Of a stretch of DNA of 64,000 nt, positions 1 through 9,500 are shown in pieces. The translations under genes and the position numbers were made by a program. Under the pieces are notes generated by a model, which did not search any database, was not told the DNA's origin, and saw nothing but the letters and a program-made list of their open reading frames with translations. Positions within the stretch are counted from its first letter, which is position 1. Each line of letters opens with the position of its first letter. The stretch comes from Synechococcaceae cyanobacterium (GTDB lineage: Bacteria; Cyanobacteriota; Cyanobacteriia; PCC-6307; Cyanobiaceae). Where the stretch lies: assembly GCA_947378425.1 (NCBI GenBank), contig CANCJV010000010.1, positions 16,728 to 80,727 of the forward strand, read 5' to 3'.

Positions 1-1
1 C

Positions 2-516
2 TCCCTGGCCAGGCGCGGACTCAGCCTGGCTGCCATTGCTCCCCTCTGCGGACTTCCAGATCCTGAGTTGGAGCAGCAGCTGGCCCAGCTCGAGGCCCAG
101 GCCGAGACCAAGGGCGAAGCCCAGGGCGACGCCAGCCCTCAGGAGAGCAACGAGGCGCTCGCTTACCTCCGCACGTTCCAGTCCTCCGCTATGCCTTTCT
201 CACCCCTTTCATCCCCTCCAACGCTGTCTCCAGCAGCGACGACTCCGCTGAGCGCTCCAGTTCCCTGTTGCCGCTGCTCGGCTCTCCCCTCCTCTCTCGC
301 CGCTCCGGCCGTTCCGTTTCTGCGTCCCGTTCGACCTCCCGCTCCAGCGGTAGCCGTGATGCCGCCAGCCGCTGGCATCGTTTCTCCCTGGCGGCGGGAG
401 TCGAGCTGCAGATCAGTGATGCGGGCTCGATCCCTCCGGCTGGCCCCCGTCGCCTCGCCTGGCTGCAGCCCCTCACGGATCGCCTGATCGAGCAACTCGA
501 TGAGCGCCAGGGCTGA
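2..516 (+). pseudogene. Broken regulator-like gene, 5' end outside window (possibly MerR type)
   Basis: Reading frame 2 is open from the window edge and encodes a Leu/Glu-rich helical stretch (LEQQLAQLEAQAE at about 68-106) up to EALAYLRTFQ near 178. Coherent protein then continues in frame 1 (VLRYAFLTPF from 181, RWHRFSLAAGVELQI near 380) and ends at the TGA at 514-516. The change of frame near 175-185 implies a frameshift. The helical part followed by a W-x-R-F...GVEL segment recalls MerR-type regulators that sit beside VWA genes in cyanobacteria, but I cannot see a DNA-binding domain because the 5' part is missing. The next gene (VWA) is also broken, so the pair probably decayed together. 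Family assignment is weak; the frame change is clearer. Confidence 0.4.
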
Positions 517-611
517 TCCCCTGACGCTCCATCGCCGCTCCCTCTGACGCCGCCGCCAATTCCATTCATCTCTCATCCCATCAACGACCGCCCCCCAACA
601 CCCCCCCTCCC

Positions 612-1718
612 ATGACCCAGCCCCCGCTTCGCTTCCGGCCCCTGCGGCCGGCGGTGGCGGCTGATAGCGCCTCCACCCTTGAGCTGCTGCTCACGATCAC
701 GACACCAGATCTGTCATCCGATCAGCAATCCAGACCACGAGCGCCGGTCAACCTCGTCTTGGTGATCGACCGATCCGGCTCGATGGCCGGCCAGAAGCTC
801 AGTTACGCCCGCAAAGTTGCCCGCTTCCTGGCCGGTGAACTCACCGCCGGCGATCGCCTCGCGATCGTCAGCTTCGATGGCGAGGTCAACGTTGTCGTGC
901 CCTCCACTCCTGTCGCTGATCCGTTGCCGCTCATCGCGGCGATCGACACGATCCACAGCGGTGGCTGCACCGCGCTCTTTGACGGCTGGCTGGAGGGAGC
1001 CATGCAAGTGGCGAACCAACTCGATCCCACTGCCCTGAATATCGCCACCTCCGGTGACGGCACCCTCGCCTTCATCGAAACCCCCGGCCAGCTGGCCGAT
1101 CTGTACGCCTCCGAACTCAAGGGCCTGGCCACCACGGCAGGCCGCAAGGTGAGCCTGGGAATGCGTGCCAAGCACTGAGCGGAGCTCGTCGATGTACTCA
1201 ACGATCTGGACACCACCGAGGCCGGCAACTGTCGTCTGCCCAACCTGAAAGCTGGCCAGGAACCCAATGTCGGTGTGCGCCTGCAGCTGCCCGGATGGAG
1301 CCCCAACCAGGAGATCGCCAGCTTCCGCCTCGCCTGGGATGCGCCCGGCACTACCGAGCGCCAGAGCCTGATTGAGCACCTGACCCTGCCCGTCAAGGAG
1401 GCCGCAGAACTCGATGGCCTCGACACCGACATGACCGTCGCTGAGCAATTCGCACTCCTGGAATCCAACCGAGCCCGTAGGCGCGCCACTGAACAGCTCG
1501 ATCTCGGGGATATTGAGGCCGGTGAATCCAGCCTGGACACGGCAAGAGCCCTGTTTGCAGCCATGCCAGGTTCACAGCTCAGCAGCCGCGAAATGAGGCT
1601 GTTGAAAGAGAAGCGAACCCTGCTGCGCCAGGACCGCAACCTCAGCCGCAGACCCCTCAGCCGCAAGTCGCTGCGCTCCAGCAAGCACGTCTGGGAGGAA
1701 AGCGTCGAGCAGAACTGA
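612..1718 (+). pseudogene. VWA-domain protein, broken by internal deletion and stop
   Basis: The ATG at 612 starts a von Willebrand factor A protein. The MIDAS motif DRSGSM (about codon 55) and the second metal segment around GCTALFDGW are visible. After LDPTALN (about 1038) the text jumps to SGDGTLAFIE, so the middle of the VWA fold, including the usual SDG segment and last strand, is missing. A TGA at 1176-1178 stops the frame; 1179-1718 stays in the same frame and encodes the normal C-terminal part of this family (beta-sandwich region and helical tail). Two independent lesions make a pseudogene more likely than a sequencing error. The intact family is usually a soluble or membrane-attached metal-dependent protein-binding module of unclear role. 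Confidence 0.75.
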
Positions 1719-1897
1719 CGCAACACCTGCCACGAGGGCGCCAAAGCCCTGCCATACCGCCAGCGTCAGATGCAACGTCTGTGTCTCAGCGCAGCGCCAG
1801 CCACTCGTAGCCAACCGTTGACGTGGTGGCGACCTGTGATCTGATCGGCCGCTCCCACGAGCCGAAGCTGATCGCGATGGAGCGGAGGGTCGCGCAC

Positions 1898-2352
1898 CTA
1901 TGGGGTGCCGGAGGTGCAGACGTGTCGGGGGAGGCGTTTGCAGGCCTCCCCATCGCCATTGCTGAGGAACTGCCGGTAGGCAAAGGCCTGGCCGTCTTCC
2001 ACCAGCACCAGGTTGATGTTGAGGTCGCTGATCACCTCGGCCATGGTGCGGCCGTAGCGATCGGTGCTGTGGGGAAGGATCGTGACCTCCCGTCACTTGG
2101 CCAGACGGATCTGCAGATCATGGCGGGCATGCTGCCCATAAGGGCTCTGGCCCATCTCCGGCGCGTCGACGCAGGCCAGGCGGAGGGTGATCGACAAGCC
2201 CTCACAGCTGACGCGGGGGTGTCGCCGTCGCCGAGCGAGGGCATCGCTGCCAGGGCAGTCTTGGCCGATACGACCACCGACAAGGCGGCCACCAGGGCCA
2301 GCAGCAACTTCAGACAGCGGCATGCCATCGCTGGAATCTGCATCGCTGCCAT
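1898..2352 (-). pseudogene. Secreted staphylococcal-nuclease-like (SNase/TNase) gene, broken
   Basis: Read on the minus strand, an N-terminal signal peptide (CLKLLLALVAALSVVVSA) is followed by SLGDGDT. In another frame it continues with LRLACVDAPEMGQSPYG, the first conserved segment of the thermonuclease fold. A TGA at about 2092-2094 interrupts this, and in the same frame follow TDRYGRTMAEVI and GQAFAYRQFL, which are the SNase catalytic-region and C-terminal motifs. So there is a frameshift near 2225, one in-frame nonsense codon, and a tail that degenerates near 1900. Intact relatives are exported calcium-dependent nucleases of about 150-170 residues. No functional product is expected. Confidence 0.75.
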
Positions 2353-2486
2353 TTCAAGGCGCTGGATGCATGGATTTGCTCCGCAGCACAATCAGGGCAA
2401 CCTGGGAGTTGGCCCGGAGTTGGGTCAAGCATCAAATTGTCTCTGTCGTTGCCTTCAGCGACGGTTCCGGTGCTCATGGCATGGGT

Positions 2487-4205
2487 TCAGGACGAACAGC
2501 TGTAGTGGGATACGCCACCGGCGTTGAAGAATTCCCGGGGCTTCAGACGGTCGTATTTCGTCTCCACCGCCTGTGATTGCTCGTCGTAGGGATGGCTGAA
2601 CACCGCCTGCAGATCCCCGATCAGGGTGTAGTCACCATGCTCAGCCTGTTCATAAGCGGGGGCGATCAGCCACTCGCGCCAGGTGTATTTGGGGTTGGTC
2701 CGTTTCATCGCCTCAGATGTCTTGTGGATGTCGCCGCCTTCGGTGATGCGAGCCCGCCAGCGTTGCAGCCAGCTTTGCCATTGTGCATCGACCTGCTCTG
2801 AGCTGGGCAGGTAGAAACTCTCTTTCAGGGCTGAGAGTTGATCGGGAATGGCAGATAACTTGCGGAAGAAGATCGTGTAGTCGGCCTTGGAGAGCACCAT
2901 CAACTGCAGCAGCTCGTTCACCAGGGCGTCGTCGTAGCTGATCAGGCCGAGCTTTTTGGCCCACATGACCTCGAGCTCCTGCTGCATCGCCTCGGCAAAG
3001 CTTTCCCGGATCTGATCCAGCCTCGCCAGTGCCGACTTGTTATCAGCGAGCAGCAGTCGGATGGCTGCCCAGAACATCTGATAGTTGGCTTCGGCGGCAA
3101 CCGGTTGGTTGAAGAAGGAGAAATGCTCGCCGCCGCCGGTCCAGGGTTGAAATCGGGGATCGAACAGTTCGCAGAATCCGAAGGGGCCGTAGTCGAGGGT
3201 GAAGCCACCGGCGGCACAGTTGTCACTGTTGAAATTGCCCTGGCAGTAGCCAACGCGCATCCAGTTGGCCACCAGAGCTGTGAGCCGCCCGCGAAACAAT
3301 CCGGCCAGCTCAACCACCTGATCGCTGAAATCAAGAGCCGGATCGATCTCCGGCCGGTAGTTCCGTTCGATCAGGTGTGCCGCGATCATCTGCAGCTCAT
3401 TCAGCGCACCTGGATGGGCATCGCTACGGGCGCGACGGGCAAACAGCTCCAGCTGGCCCACCCGCAGAAACGAGGGCGCCACCCGTGTGGTGATCGCCGC
3501 AAAGTTGTCCACCAGGATGTCGGGATCGAACGATCTGGAGTTCGGGGAGTACCAGGGCCTGCGCACGGTTTCGGATCGGGACACCACCAGCGTGAGGGAA
3601 CGTGAGCTGGGAACCCCCAGGGTGTGCATGAAGTCCTGCACCAGAAACTCGCGCACGCTGGAGCGAAGCACGGCGCGACCATCGGCGCCGCGGCAGTAGG
3701 GCGTCGGGCCACCGCCTTTGAGTTGCAGTTCCCAGCGTCTGCCCTTGAAGAGGCCTTCGAACACGGAAATGGCCCGGCCATCGCCATAGCCGTTGCCGGT
3801 TCCAAACGGGCACTGCTGGATGTATTCCGTGCCGTAGATCGAAAGGGCATACCCGGTCGCCCAGCCCACCGGTCGCATCGGCTCACGCGCCACGCTGATG
3901 TCGCCGGAAAACAGACGACGGAACTGGTCGTCATGGACCAGCTCATCGCTCAGACCCAGGTCGTGGAACAACGTTCTGCTGTGGGCGACGACCTCCGGCG
4001 CTGGCAGCGGCGTGGGCGTCACGGGCACGTAATGACCGGAGAACACCTGGCGGGGCTGGTGATCGTCGCCATCGCCGCTCGACTGAGGATCTGCATGCAG
4101 TTCATCCATCAGCGAATAGTCGGCCCGTTGGGCAAACTCAGCGAAGCTTGTCGTTGTGGGCAATTCGAACGCAGTCGAAGAGGCTGACATGGGGCCGATC
4201 GTCAC
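2487..4205 (-). CDS. selO: Protein adenylyltransferase SelO (YdiU/UPF0061 family)
   Basis: SelO is a pseudokinase-fold enzyme that transfers AMP to Ser/Thr/Tyr of target proteins, with a role in redox stress. The 572-residue product contains the family segments: [20 protein letters not shown] (nucleotide site), [34 protein letters not shown], and [19 protein letters not shown], where the Asn/Asp metal ligands lie. It ends in SCSS, the conserved redox-active C-terminal Cys that is Sec in some eukaryotes. Length is normal. It is the only intact gene inside a block of pseudogenes. The ATG at 4205 is followed within 7 codons by a second ATG (MSASS), so the start is uncertain by a few residues. 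Confidence 0.93.
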   Translation of the reverse strand: MTIGPMSASSTAFELPTTTSFAEFAQRADYSLMDELHADPQSSGDGDDHQPRQVFSGHYVPVTPTPLPAPEVVAHSRTLFHDLGLSDELVHDDQFRRLFSGDISVAREPMRPVGWATGYALSIYGTEYIQQCPFGTGNGYGDGRAISVFEGLFKGRRWELQLKGGGPTPYCRGADGRAVLRSSVREFLVQDFMHTLGVPSSRSLTLVVSRSETVRRPWYSPNSRSFDPDILVDNFAAITTRVAPSFLRVGQLELFARRARSDAHPGALNELQMIAAHLIERNYRPEIDPALDFSDQVVELAGLFRGRLTALVANWMRVGYCQGNFNSDNCAAGGFTLDYGPFGFCELFDPRFQPWTGGGEHFSFFNQPVAAEANYQMFWAAIRLLLADNKSALARLDQIRESFAEAMQQELEVMWAKKLGLISYDDALVNELLQLMVLSKADYTIFFRKLSAIPDQLSALKESFYLPSSEQVDAQWQSWLQRWRARITEGGDIHKTSEAMKRTNPKYTWREWLIAPAYEQAEHGDYTLIGDLQAVFSHPYDEQSQAVETKYDRLKPREFFNAGGVSHYSCSS

Positions 4206-4421
4206 GGGTCTCTCGGGTTCGGGGCTTGCCGGGGCCTGGCCCTGACGCTGAGGTCATCATCCCTCCCTTTGGGGTCCAATCACTGCAGCTCCCGGCTCCG
4301 CCACAGCAGGACGCCTCAACTGACCCAGAAGCCCCATGGCGTTCTTGGGTGAATCATTCCTCCCAGGAGATCTGTCGTTGTGGTGTCGCTGGACATGGTG
4401 TCATCAGCTGTGGTGTCGTTC

Positions 4422-4893
4422 ATGAAGCCCCGTGCCCGGGTGTTGGCGCACGCCCTCGTCGTGGTGATCTCCCTTGCCCTTGCTGAGCTGATCACCCGAT
4501 GGGTCCACCTTGAGCGGATCGGCGGGGTGCTCTGCCTGGCAAGCCTGGACAGCCTGGTGGTCGGCGCCAGGTTGGGTTGGCGTCAGCCCCTGCTCGGCGT
4601 TGCCGGGCTGGCGGTGTTGTCCGTTCCCGCGGTGTGCAGCCAAAACGATCCGCTGCTCGCCACCACCGTGCTCACGCTCGCTGTGGATGGCTGATCAACG
4701 GGTGCTGGCCTCGGCCCTGGGCATCGCCATTGCCCTGGGTCTGCTGGCCCTGGCCCACCCTGCCGACTTCTCCCGCGGGCATCGGGATGTGATCGCCCGC
4801 TTCGTCCGCTTCCCCCACCGCAGTACCGTCCTGGGGCGGGTGTCGAGCGCCGAGGAGCTGGCTTTTCTGCAGACGCCGGGCTCACGCTTCTGA
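4422..4893 (+). pseudogene. Membrane-protein remnant, FUSC-like
   Basis: From ATG 4422 one frame encodes hydrophobic segments (LAHALVVVISLALAELI; LLGVAGLAVLSVPAVCS) and stops at 4692-4694. The adjacent frame then gives another membrane-like segment (VLASALGIAIALGLLALAHP) and a short basic tail ending at 4893. The pattern of an N-terminal cluster of helices followed by a helix after an R-V-L-x-x-x-L-G-I-A motif resembles FUSC-family exporters. Only the first part and a later helix remain, joined out of frame. The tail overlaps the end of the convergent cupin pseudogene. The family call is tentative. Confidence 0.3.
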
Positions 4894-5565
4894 GCCGTCG
4901 GGCCCCTGGACGGCCGGCAGGTGGCCGATCTTGACCCAGATCGTGCAGCCCGCCGCACTCCAGGGCCGGTGCACGCTGCCGGGCGGGTTGCGCAGCCAGC
5001 TGCCGGCAAGATGGGTGCCGTGCTCGTCCTGGAATATCCCATCCAGCACGAGGAGCTCCTCGCCGCCTGGGTGGCCGTGGGGCTGGAACCGTGTGCCCGG
5101 CGCCCAGCGCACCAGAGCCACATGCTCGGAGCCGAAGCCATGCAGCGGCATCACCTCCGGTCCGTTCACCAGACCGGGCAGCCAGGTTGCGTTGTTGGTA
5201 TCGATAACCAGGCGCTGCTGATCGGCCGGGTGTATCTGCTGCAGCTTCACCAGGCTCGTGCAGCCGCCCTCACTGAAGGGGGCATGGCTGGAGCCCACCG
5301 AATGGCGAAGGTAGGTGCCGACCGGGTAGTCACCCAGCTCGTCGGCGAAGGTGCCCGCCAGCACCAGGATCTCCTAGGCGCCCCCATGGCTGTGAGGCTC
5401 AAAGCGACTCCCGGGGGCGTAACGCCCGATCGAGGTGGCGCGAGCCACTTCAACGCCGCGGCGATCCAGCATCCGCCGCTCGACCCCTGCCATCGGCGAA
5501 GGGGTCCAAGTCAAGGCAGCAGTGTCCGGCACAACGGGCTGGTCGAGATCGGCGTGGAGGTCCAA
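4882..5565 (-). pseudogene. Two-domain ChrR-like cupin, broken by TAG
   Basis: A TTG at 5565 starts [12 protein letters not shown], the typical beginning of cupins related to the C-terminal domain of the anti-sigma factor ChrR. The first cupin reaches [12 protein letters not shown] and then hits a TAG at 5374-5376, where the family has an acidic or similar residue. The same frame resumes directly (EILVLAGTFADELGDYP) and encodes the rest, including the second cupin with APGTRFQPHGHPGGEELLVL and TIWVKIGHL, ending at 4882. It lacks the zinc-binding sigma-binding domain of true ChrR. A single nonsense codon is the only lesion I see, so this could be a recent pseudogene or a base error. A downstream GTG or ATG could still give a 160-residue second-domain product. 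Confidence 0.7.
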
Positions 5566-5589
5566 GATCCATGGCTGAGATTGTGCTGA

Positions 5590-6422
5590 GTTCTGAACTG
5601 TTGCCGGGGTCGGTCGCCACGGTGCCGTTGTCGGCTGCCAGCCGCCACCACCGCCTTGACCCGGCGATCCGCCAGGCCCGCCTGGTCGGCGGAGGTCATG
5701 AAGCTGCATGGCAGCACCCAGCTCAGCTTGCGGGACGGATCATTGAGATCGCTGCAACGCTTCTGCAATCGGGCGGAGCTGGGCCGCACCCCCGCCAGTT
5801 GCAGGGCGGTGGTGCCTCCCCAGGACTGGCCAAGCACCACCACCTGATCGGTGCGCAGACCGGGTGTCAGAACGAGCTTGCCGATGGCGGCTGCATCGAT
5901 CAGGGCCGACACATCAAGAGGCCGCAGGCGCAGTTCGGCGGGACCCGGCGGCGGGACCTTGCCGGAGAGCATCACCTGCTGCTGTCTCTGGACGCCGGCG
6001 GGGTGATAGGGCAACAGCACGGTTTAGCCGTAGCTGGCCAGGTGACTGGAGGTTGGAGGGCAGACCATCGATGCCCCTGAGCGAGGAGACCAACAGCAGG
6101 GCCTGGCAGAGCAGGGCGGAGCCCACAGCCTGGTTGACCACCGCCTTGGTCTGCAGCGGCAGGGGAGCGTTGAACAGCTCGACCAGCTTGCGCCCGACGG
6201 CCCCGTTGGTGGCCCGGTCAAGCTCGGCCAGGTCGCTGTTGCCCGCAAACAACTTGCTGGGGCTGGTCAGTTCCTTGAGCCGATCGAAAGGCTCATCTGC
6301 AGGGTCGGCAGCCGCAGCTCGATCTCCTGCAGGGCGGCAGCCGGCTGGGCGGCGGTGGTGAGCACAGCCCCCGACGCCAGCAAGTGGGCCCAGGCCCGAT
6401 ATAGCAACGGCAGCGGCGGCAT
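5590..6422 (-). pseudogene. DUF1400 plus alpha/beta hydrolase, broken
   Basis: The ATG at 6422 begins a signal peptide (LLASGAVLTTAAQPAAA) and the DUF1400 opening LQEIELRLPTLQMSLSI. A frameshift near 6285 leads to DRLKELTSPSK...AGLPSNL-type DUF1400 sequence (LVELFNAPLPLQTKAVVNQA), and a second frameshift near 6030 leads to the hydrolase domain (LLPYHPAGVQRQQQVML, then the nucleophile elbow VVVLGQSWGG at about 5840). The product breaks off after VKAVVAA near 5620, so the domain with the catalytic Asp/His is gone. Intact cyanobacterial members are exported hydrolases of about 500 residues. It lies 25 bases upstream of the broken cupin, so the two may have formed one unit. Confidence 0.7.
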
Positions 6423-6555
6423 GGGGAGCGAGCAGCGCAAGCGGCGCCGGGGGGATGCTGGGCAATCAGCAACCGAAGTTGAAGCACCGGTGTGTCTGCT
6501 GGGCGATCCCGCGCCTACAGAGGATTCCTGAACAGGCCAACCCTGCCACTCATGC

Positions 6556-6894
6556 TCATTCCATGTCTTGGGTCGGCTCAGTTCTCACGCCTTTGCTTTC
6601 GGTGTTGCGGCTCTCTGTCTTCTGACTTCTGCCGCTCTCACCGGAGTTCTTGCCCTGAGGCGTGGGCTCCATCGTGACGCCCAGGCTGCGGCAAGCTCCG
6701 ATCGGGTCGACGCCGGGGGCCAGGCCCAGGGCTTGGCGCAGCGCATCGAGTTGGCCGACCGACTGCGGGTCAATCGTCATCGTCTTGGCGGCCTGCCTGC
6801 AGGCCAGCTTTTTCAGGGCCTGGGTATCGGGTCGGCCACAGCCGGCCAGCAAGGCCAGGCCGATGCAGGCACTCACACGTAGAACACTTGTCAT
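6556..6894 (-). CDS. Putative lipoprotein, unknown function
   Basis: Translation from ATG 6894 gives 112 residues starting with a short basic end, a hydrophobic core and the lipobox LLAGC, typical of signal peptidase II substrates. The mature part contains KKLACRQAAK and a repeated DPQSVGQLDALRQALGLAPG helical segment, then a Ser/Gln/Glu-rich polar tail without predicted structure. I do not recognise a family. The same frame stays open upstream to 7068, but that extra N-terminus is low-complexity and would bury the lipobox, so the internal ATG is preferred. Confidence 0.5.
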   Translation of the reverse strand: MTSVLRVSACIGLALLAGCGRPDTQALKKLACRQAAKTMTIDPQSVGQLDALRQALGLAPGVDPIGACRSLGVTMEPTPQGKNSGESGRSQKTESRNTESKGVRTEPTQDME

Positions 6895-7221
6895 CGTCAG
6901 CAGGGCGGACCCTTCGTCAACGTAGGCACAACAGCCAGGTGCTGGCCCAACCTTCCTGGCGACTGAGGCGGGCCGACGGCCTGCCGATCCATTGGGCCCG
7001 CTTCCTCTAGTGGTGGCACCCTGTCCGTTGCCAGCAGAAGAGGTGAGTGAAAGCTGAGGGAAGGCCACACCCGCTCCAACCGCGAGGGCCAGGCTGTTGG
7101 TAGCAGCTGTAACCGGATGGAGCGACCTCTACGGACCTGCGAGGCCGCCACGCCTTGCAAGTTGGAAGCTGCTGGGATCTGATGGGTCGAAGAACCAGCC
7201 TTTGGCAGAACCAAGACGCAG
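6895..7221. other. Gap without supported gene
   Basis: This 327-base stretch separates the lipoprotein from the ion-channel gene. Open frames here are compositional and show no family resemblance. It must hold the promoters of the two divergent neighbours, but I see no convincing -10/-35 pair or terminator hairpin. Confidence 0.4.
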
Positions 7222-9150
7222 ATGAACGACACGAACCGACGTCCGACAGCACGGGATCGCCTCGCCTACGCCTTTGACAACTCCCTGGCCGGTGGCCCCA
7301 TTGTCCTCGTCGGCTGGCTCGCTGTGGTCTCGACGGTGCTGATCCTGACGCTGGCTGGGATCGTGTGGGTCACCGGTATCGCGCCGACCGACGACGAAGG
7401 CAGCCGTCCCGGCTTCGCCACGCTGGTCTGGATAGGCCTGATGCGGACGCTGGACGCCGGAACCCTGGACGGGGACTCCGGCAGCTGGGCCTTCCTGCTG
7501 GCGATGCTGTCCATCACCTTCGCCGGCATCCTGGTGATCAGCACGGTGGTCGGGGCCCTAACCGGCGTCATCGACGAAAAGATGAGCGAACTTCGCAAGG
7601 GACGTTCACGCGTGCTCGAGAATGGGCACACCCTGATCCTTGGCTGGTCGCCGCGGGTTTTCACCATCATCTCTGAACTGGTGACCGCCAATGAGAACCA
7701 ACAGCGGGCATCGATCGTCATCCTCGGCGACAAGGACAAGGTTGAAATGGAAGATGCGATCCGAGAACGGATTGCAGACACAAAAACCACCAGGATCATT
7801 TGCCGTTCGGGTAATCCGATGGACATCAGTGATCTTGAGATCGTCAACCCACAGGGCAGCAAGAGCATCATCCTGCTACCACCCCGTGGCCCCAGCCCCG
7901 ATACTGAGATGATCAAGATCTTGCTGGCGATCACCAATAGCCCAACCCGTCGTCAGGAGCCTTATCTCTGCGTCGCCGAGATCAGAAGTCCGCATAACCT
8001 CTCGGTTGCCAGGCTGGTGGGCGGAGAGGAAGCCGCTCTGGTGGTGGTACCTGATTTGCTGGCACGCATCACCGTCCAGACCTGCAGGCAATCAGGGTTA
8101 TCCGTGGTCTACCAGGAGCTGCTGGACTTCGCCGGGGACGAAATCTATTTCAAGCAAGAACCAGAACTCACCGGCAAGGCCTTCGGTGACATTCTCAGCC
8201 TCTATGAGGACTCGTCGATCATCGGGTTGTCGAGATCAACTGGTGCGATCCTGATCAACCCCCCCATGGCGACCAGGATCGATGCCGGCGACAGAATCAT
8301 CGCCATCTCCGAAGACGACGACACCCTGCTGCTCTCCGCAAATCCTGGCCACCATGATGAAGCGGCTATTGTGACAAGTACCGAGCCGCGGGATGCTCAA
8401 CCCGAGCACACCCTGATCCTGGGCTGGAATCTCAAAGCTCCACTCATCCTGCGCGAGCTCGACCAGTACGTCGCACCAGGTTCAAAGCTGCAATGCACGG
8501 CTGAATTTGCGGACGGCATCGAGGCCTGCCGTGGACGCTGCCCTGCCACTGCAAGGCTGGAGATCAGCTTCTCAGTGGGTGATACCACGGATCGTACCGT
8601 CCTGGAGGCGCTCGATATCCCCTCCTTTGATCAGGTCATCCTGCTGTCTCCGGAGACCGAAGACAATCTTGATGACGATCAACGTGCCGACTCCCGCACG
8701 TTGATCACCTTGCTTCACCTTCGCGACATCCGCAAGCAGAGCGGCTGTAACCTCTCGATCATCTCTGAAATGCGCGACCCACGCAATCGGGCGCTGGCCG
8801 AGGTCACCCTTGCCGATGACTTCATCGTCGGCGACGAGCTGGTCAGCCTGCTCATGAGTCAGATCTCCGAAAACATGGAACTCAACCGGGTCTTCGATGA
8901 CCTGTTGGACCCCGAAGGATCAGAGATCTACATCAAGCCGGCCAGCGATTACATCCTGCCCGGACATGACGTGAACTTTTACACAGTTCTCGAAAGCGCC
9001 CGCCGACGAAACCAGATCGCGATTGGCTATCGGCAGCAGCGATTCGCCGGCTCCAAGGAGAAGTCCTACGGCATCGTCACCAATCCCGACAAGTCGAGCC
9101 GCATCACATTCGAGCCGGACGACGCGGTGATCGTCATCGCCGAAGACTGA
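7222..9150 (+). CDS. CASTOR/POLLUX-type putative ion channel with two RCK-like domains
   Basis: The 642-residue protein has a first membrane segment (PIVLVGWLAVVSTVLILTLA, about 26-45), a pore-region segment LMRTLDAGTLDGDSG and a second helix (LLAMLSITFAGILVISTVVG). Two similar cytoplasmic nucleotide-binding-like domains follow, each starting with HTLILGW (about residues 138 and 397). This is the architecture of bacterial homologues of the plant DMI1/CASTOR/POLLUX channels, which gate cation flux through RCK-type rings. The selectivity-filter motif TVGYG of K+ channels is absent, as expected for this family. It stands alone on its strand, with transposase remnants just downstream, which fits horizontal acquisition. 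Start is the first ATG of the frame; the ribosome site is weak. Confidence 0.85.
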   Translation: MNDTNRRPTARDRLAYAFDNSLAGGPIVLVGWLAVVSTVLILTLAGIVWVTGIAPTDDEGSRPGFATLVWIGLMRTLDAGTLDGDSGSWAFLLAMLSITFAGILVISTVVGALTGVIDEKMSELRKGRSRVLENGHTLILGWSPRVFTIISELVTANENQQRASIVILGDKDKVEMEDAIRERIADTKTTRIICRSGNPMDISDLEIVNPQGSKSIILLPPRGPSPDTEMIKILLAITNSPTRRQEPYLCVAEIRSPHNLSVARLVGGEEAALVVVPDLLARITVQTCRQSGLSVVYQELLDFAGDEIYFKQEPELTGKAFGDILSLYEDSSIIGLSRSTGAILINPPMATRIDAGDRIIAISEDDDTLLLSANPGHHDEAAIVTSTEPRDAQPEHTLILGWNLKAPLILRELDQYVAPGSKLQCTAEFADGIEACRGRCPATARLEISFSVGDTTDRTVLEALDIPSFDQVILLSPETEDNLDDDQRADSRTLITLLHLRDIRKQSGCNLSIISEMRDPRNRALAEVTLADDFIVGDELVSLLMSQISENMELNRVFDDLLDPEGSEIYIKPASDYILPGHDVNFYTVLESARRRNQIAIGYRQQRFAGSKEKSYGIVTNPDKSSRITFEPDDAVIVIAED

Positions 9151-9309
9151 GCTGCCTGTCAGCAGGCTGGCCTGTTCATCCCGTTCAATGACTGATCACA
9201 TCATGCGAAATCGCCCCCTCAGAAGGCGTCTTGGCACCGGCTGCAGAACACTGCCCGGCAGCTGTGACTGGATTGGCTGCATGGCGTGAACAGCGGCAAT
9301 TTCCTGCTG

Positions 9310-9379
9310 TTCCATCCGCGCAGATTTGCGAGCAAAGTCGCTGGATCTTCTCCAGGATTGAATCCGCCGTTGCGCTCCA
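9310..9379 (-). mobile_element. IS630-family transposase 3'-end remnant
   Basis: On the minus strand this reads W-S-A-T-A-D-S-I-L-E-K-I-Q-R-L-C, the C-terminal signature of IS630 DDE transposases (W-T-A-T-A-D-x-I-L-x-K). Bases 9328-9371 match 15806-15849 at 39 of 44 positions, the same part of a second IS630 remnant in the same orientation. Nothing else of the element survives here. Confidence 0.6.
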
Positions 9380-9391
9380 ACAGCGGGTGCT

Positions 9392-9496
9392 TCAACTCCA
9401 GCGCCCTGGATGAGACTGACGGGCTAGCTCGTAGATGCGGGCACGCTGGCGATAGTTGGCTTCAGCCAGTCCGATGTGGCGCTGAGATGGCGTCAC
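9392..9496 (-). mobile_element. IS3-family transposase (OrfB) remnant
   Basis: The minus strand encodes VTPSQRHIGLAEA followed by YRQRARIYELARQSHPGRWS and a stop. The pattern TP-x-x-R-H...R...Y-x-x-A-R-x-x-x-P-x-R-W is the C-terminal end of IS3-family integrase-type transposases. Only about 34 codons remain, between the channel gene and recD2. Confidence 0.5.
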
Positions 9497-9500
9497 GGCT

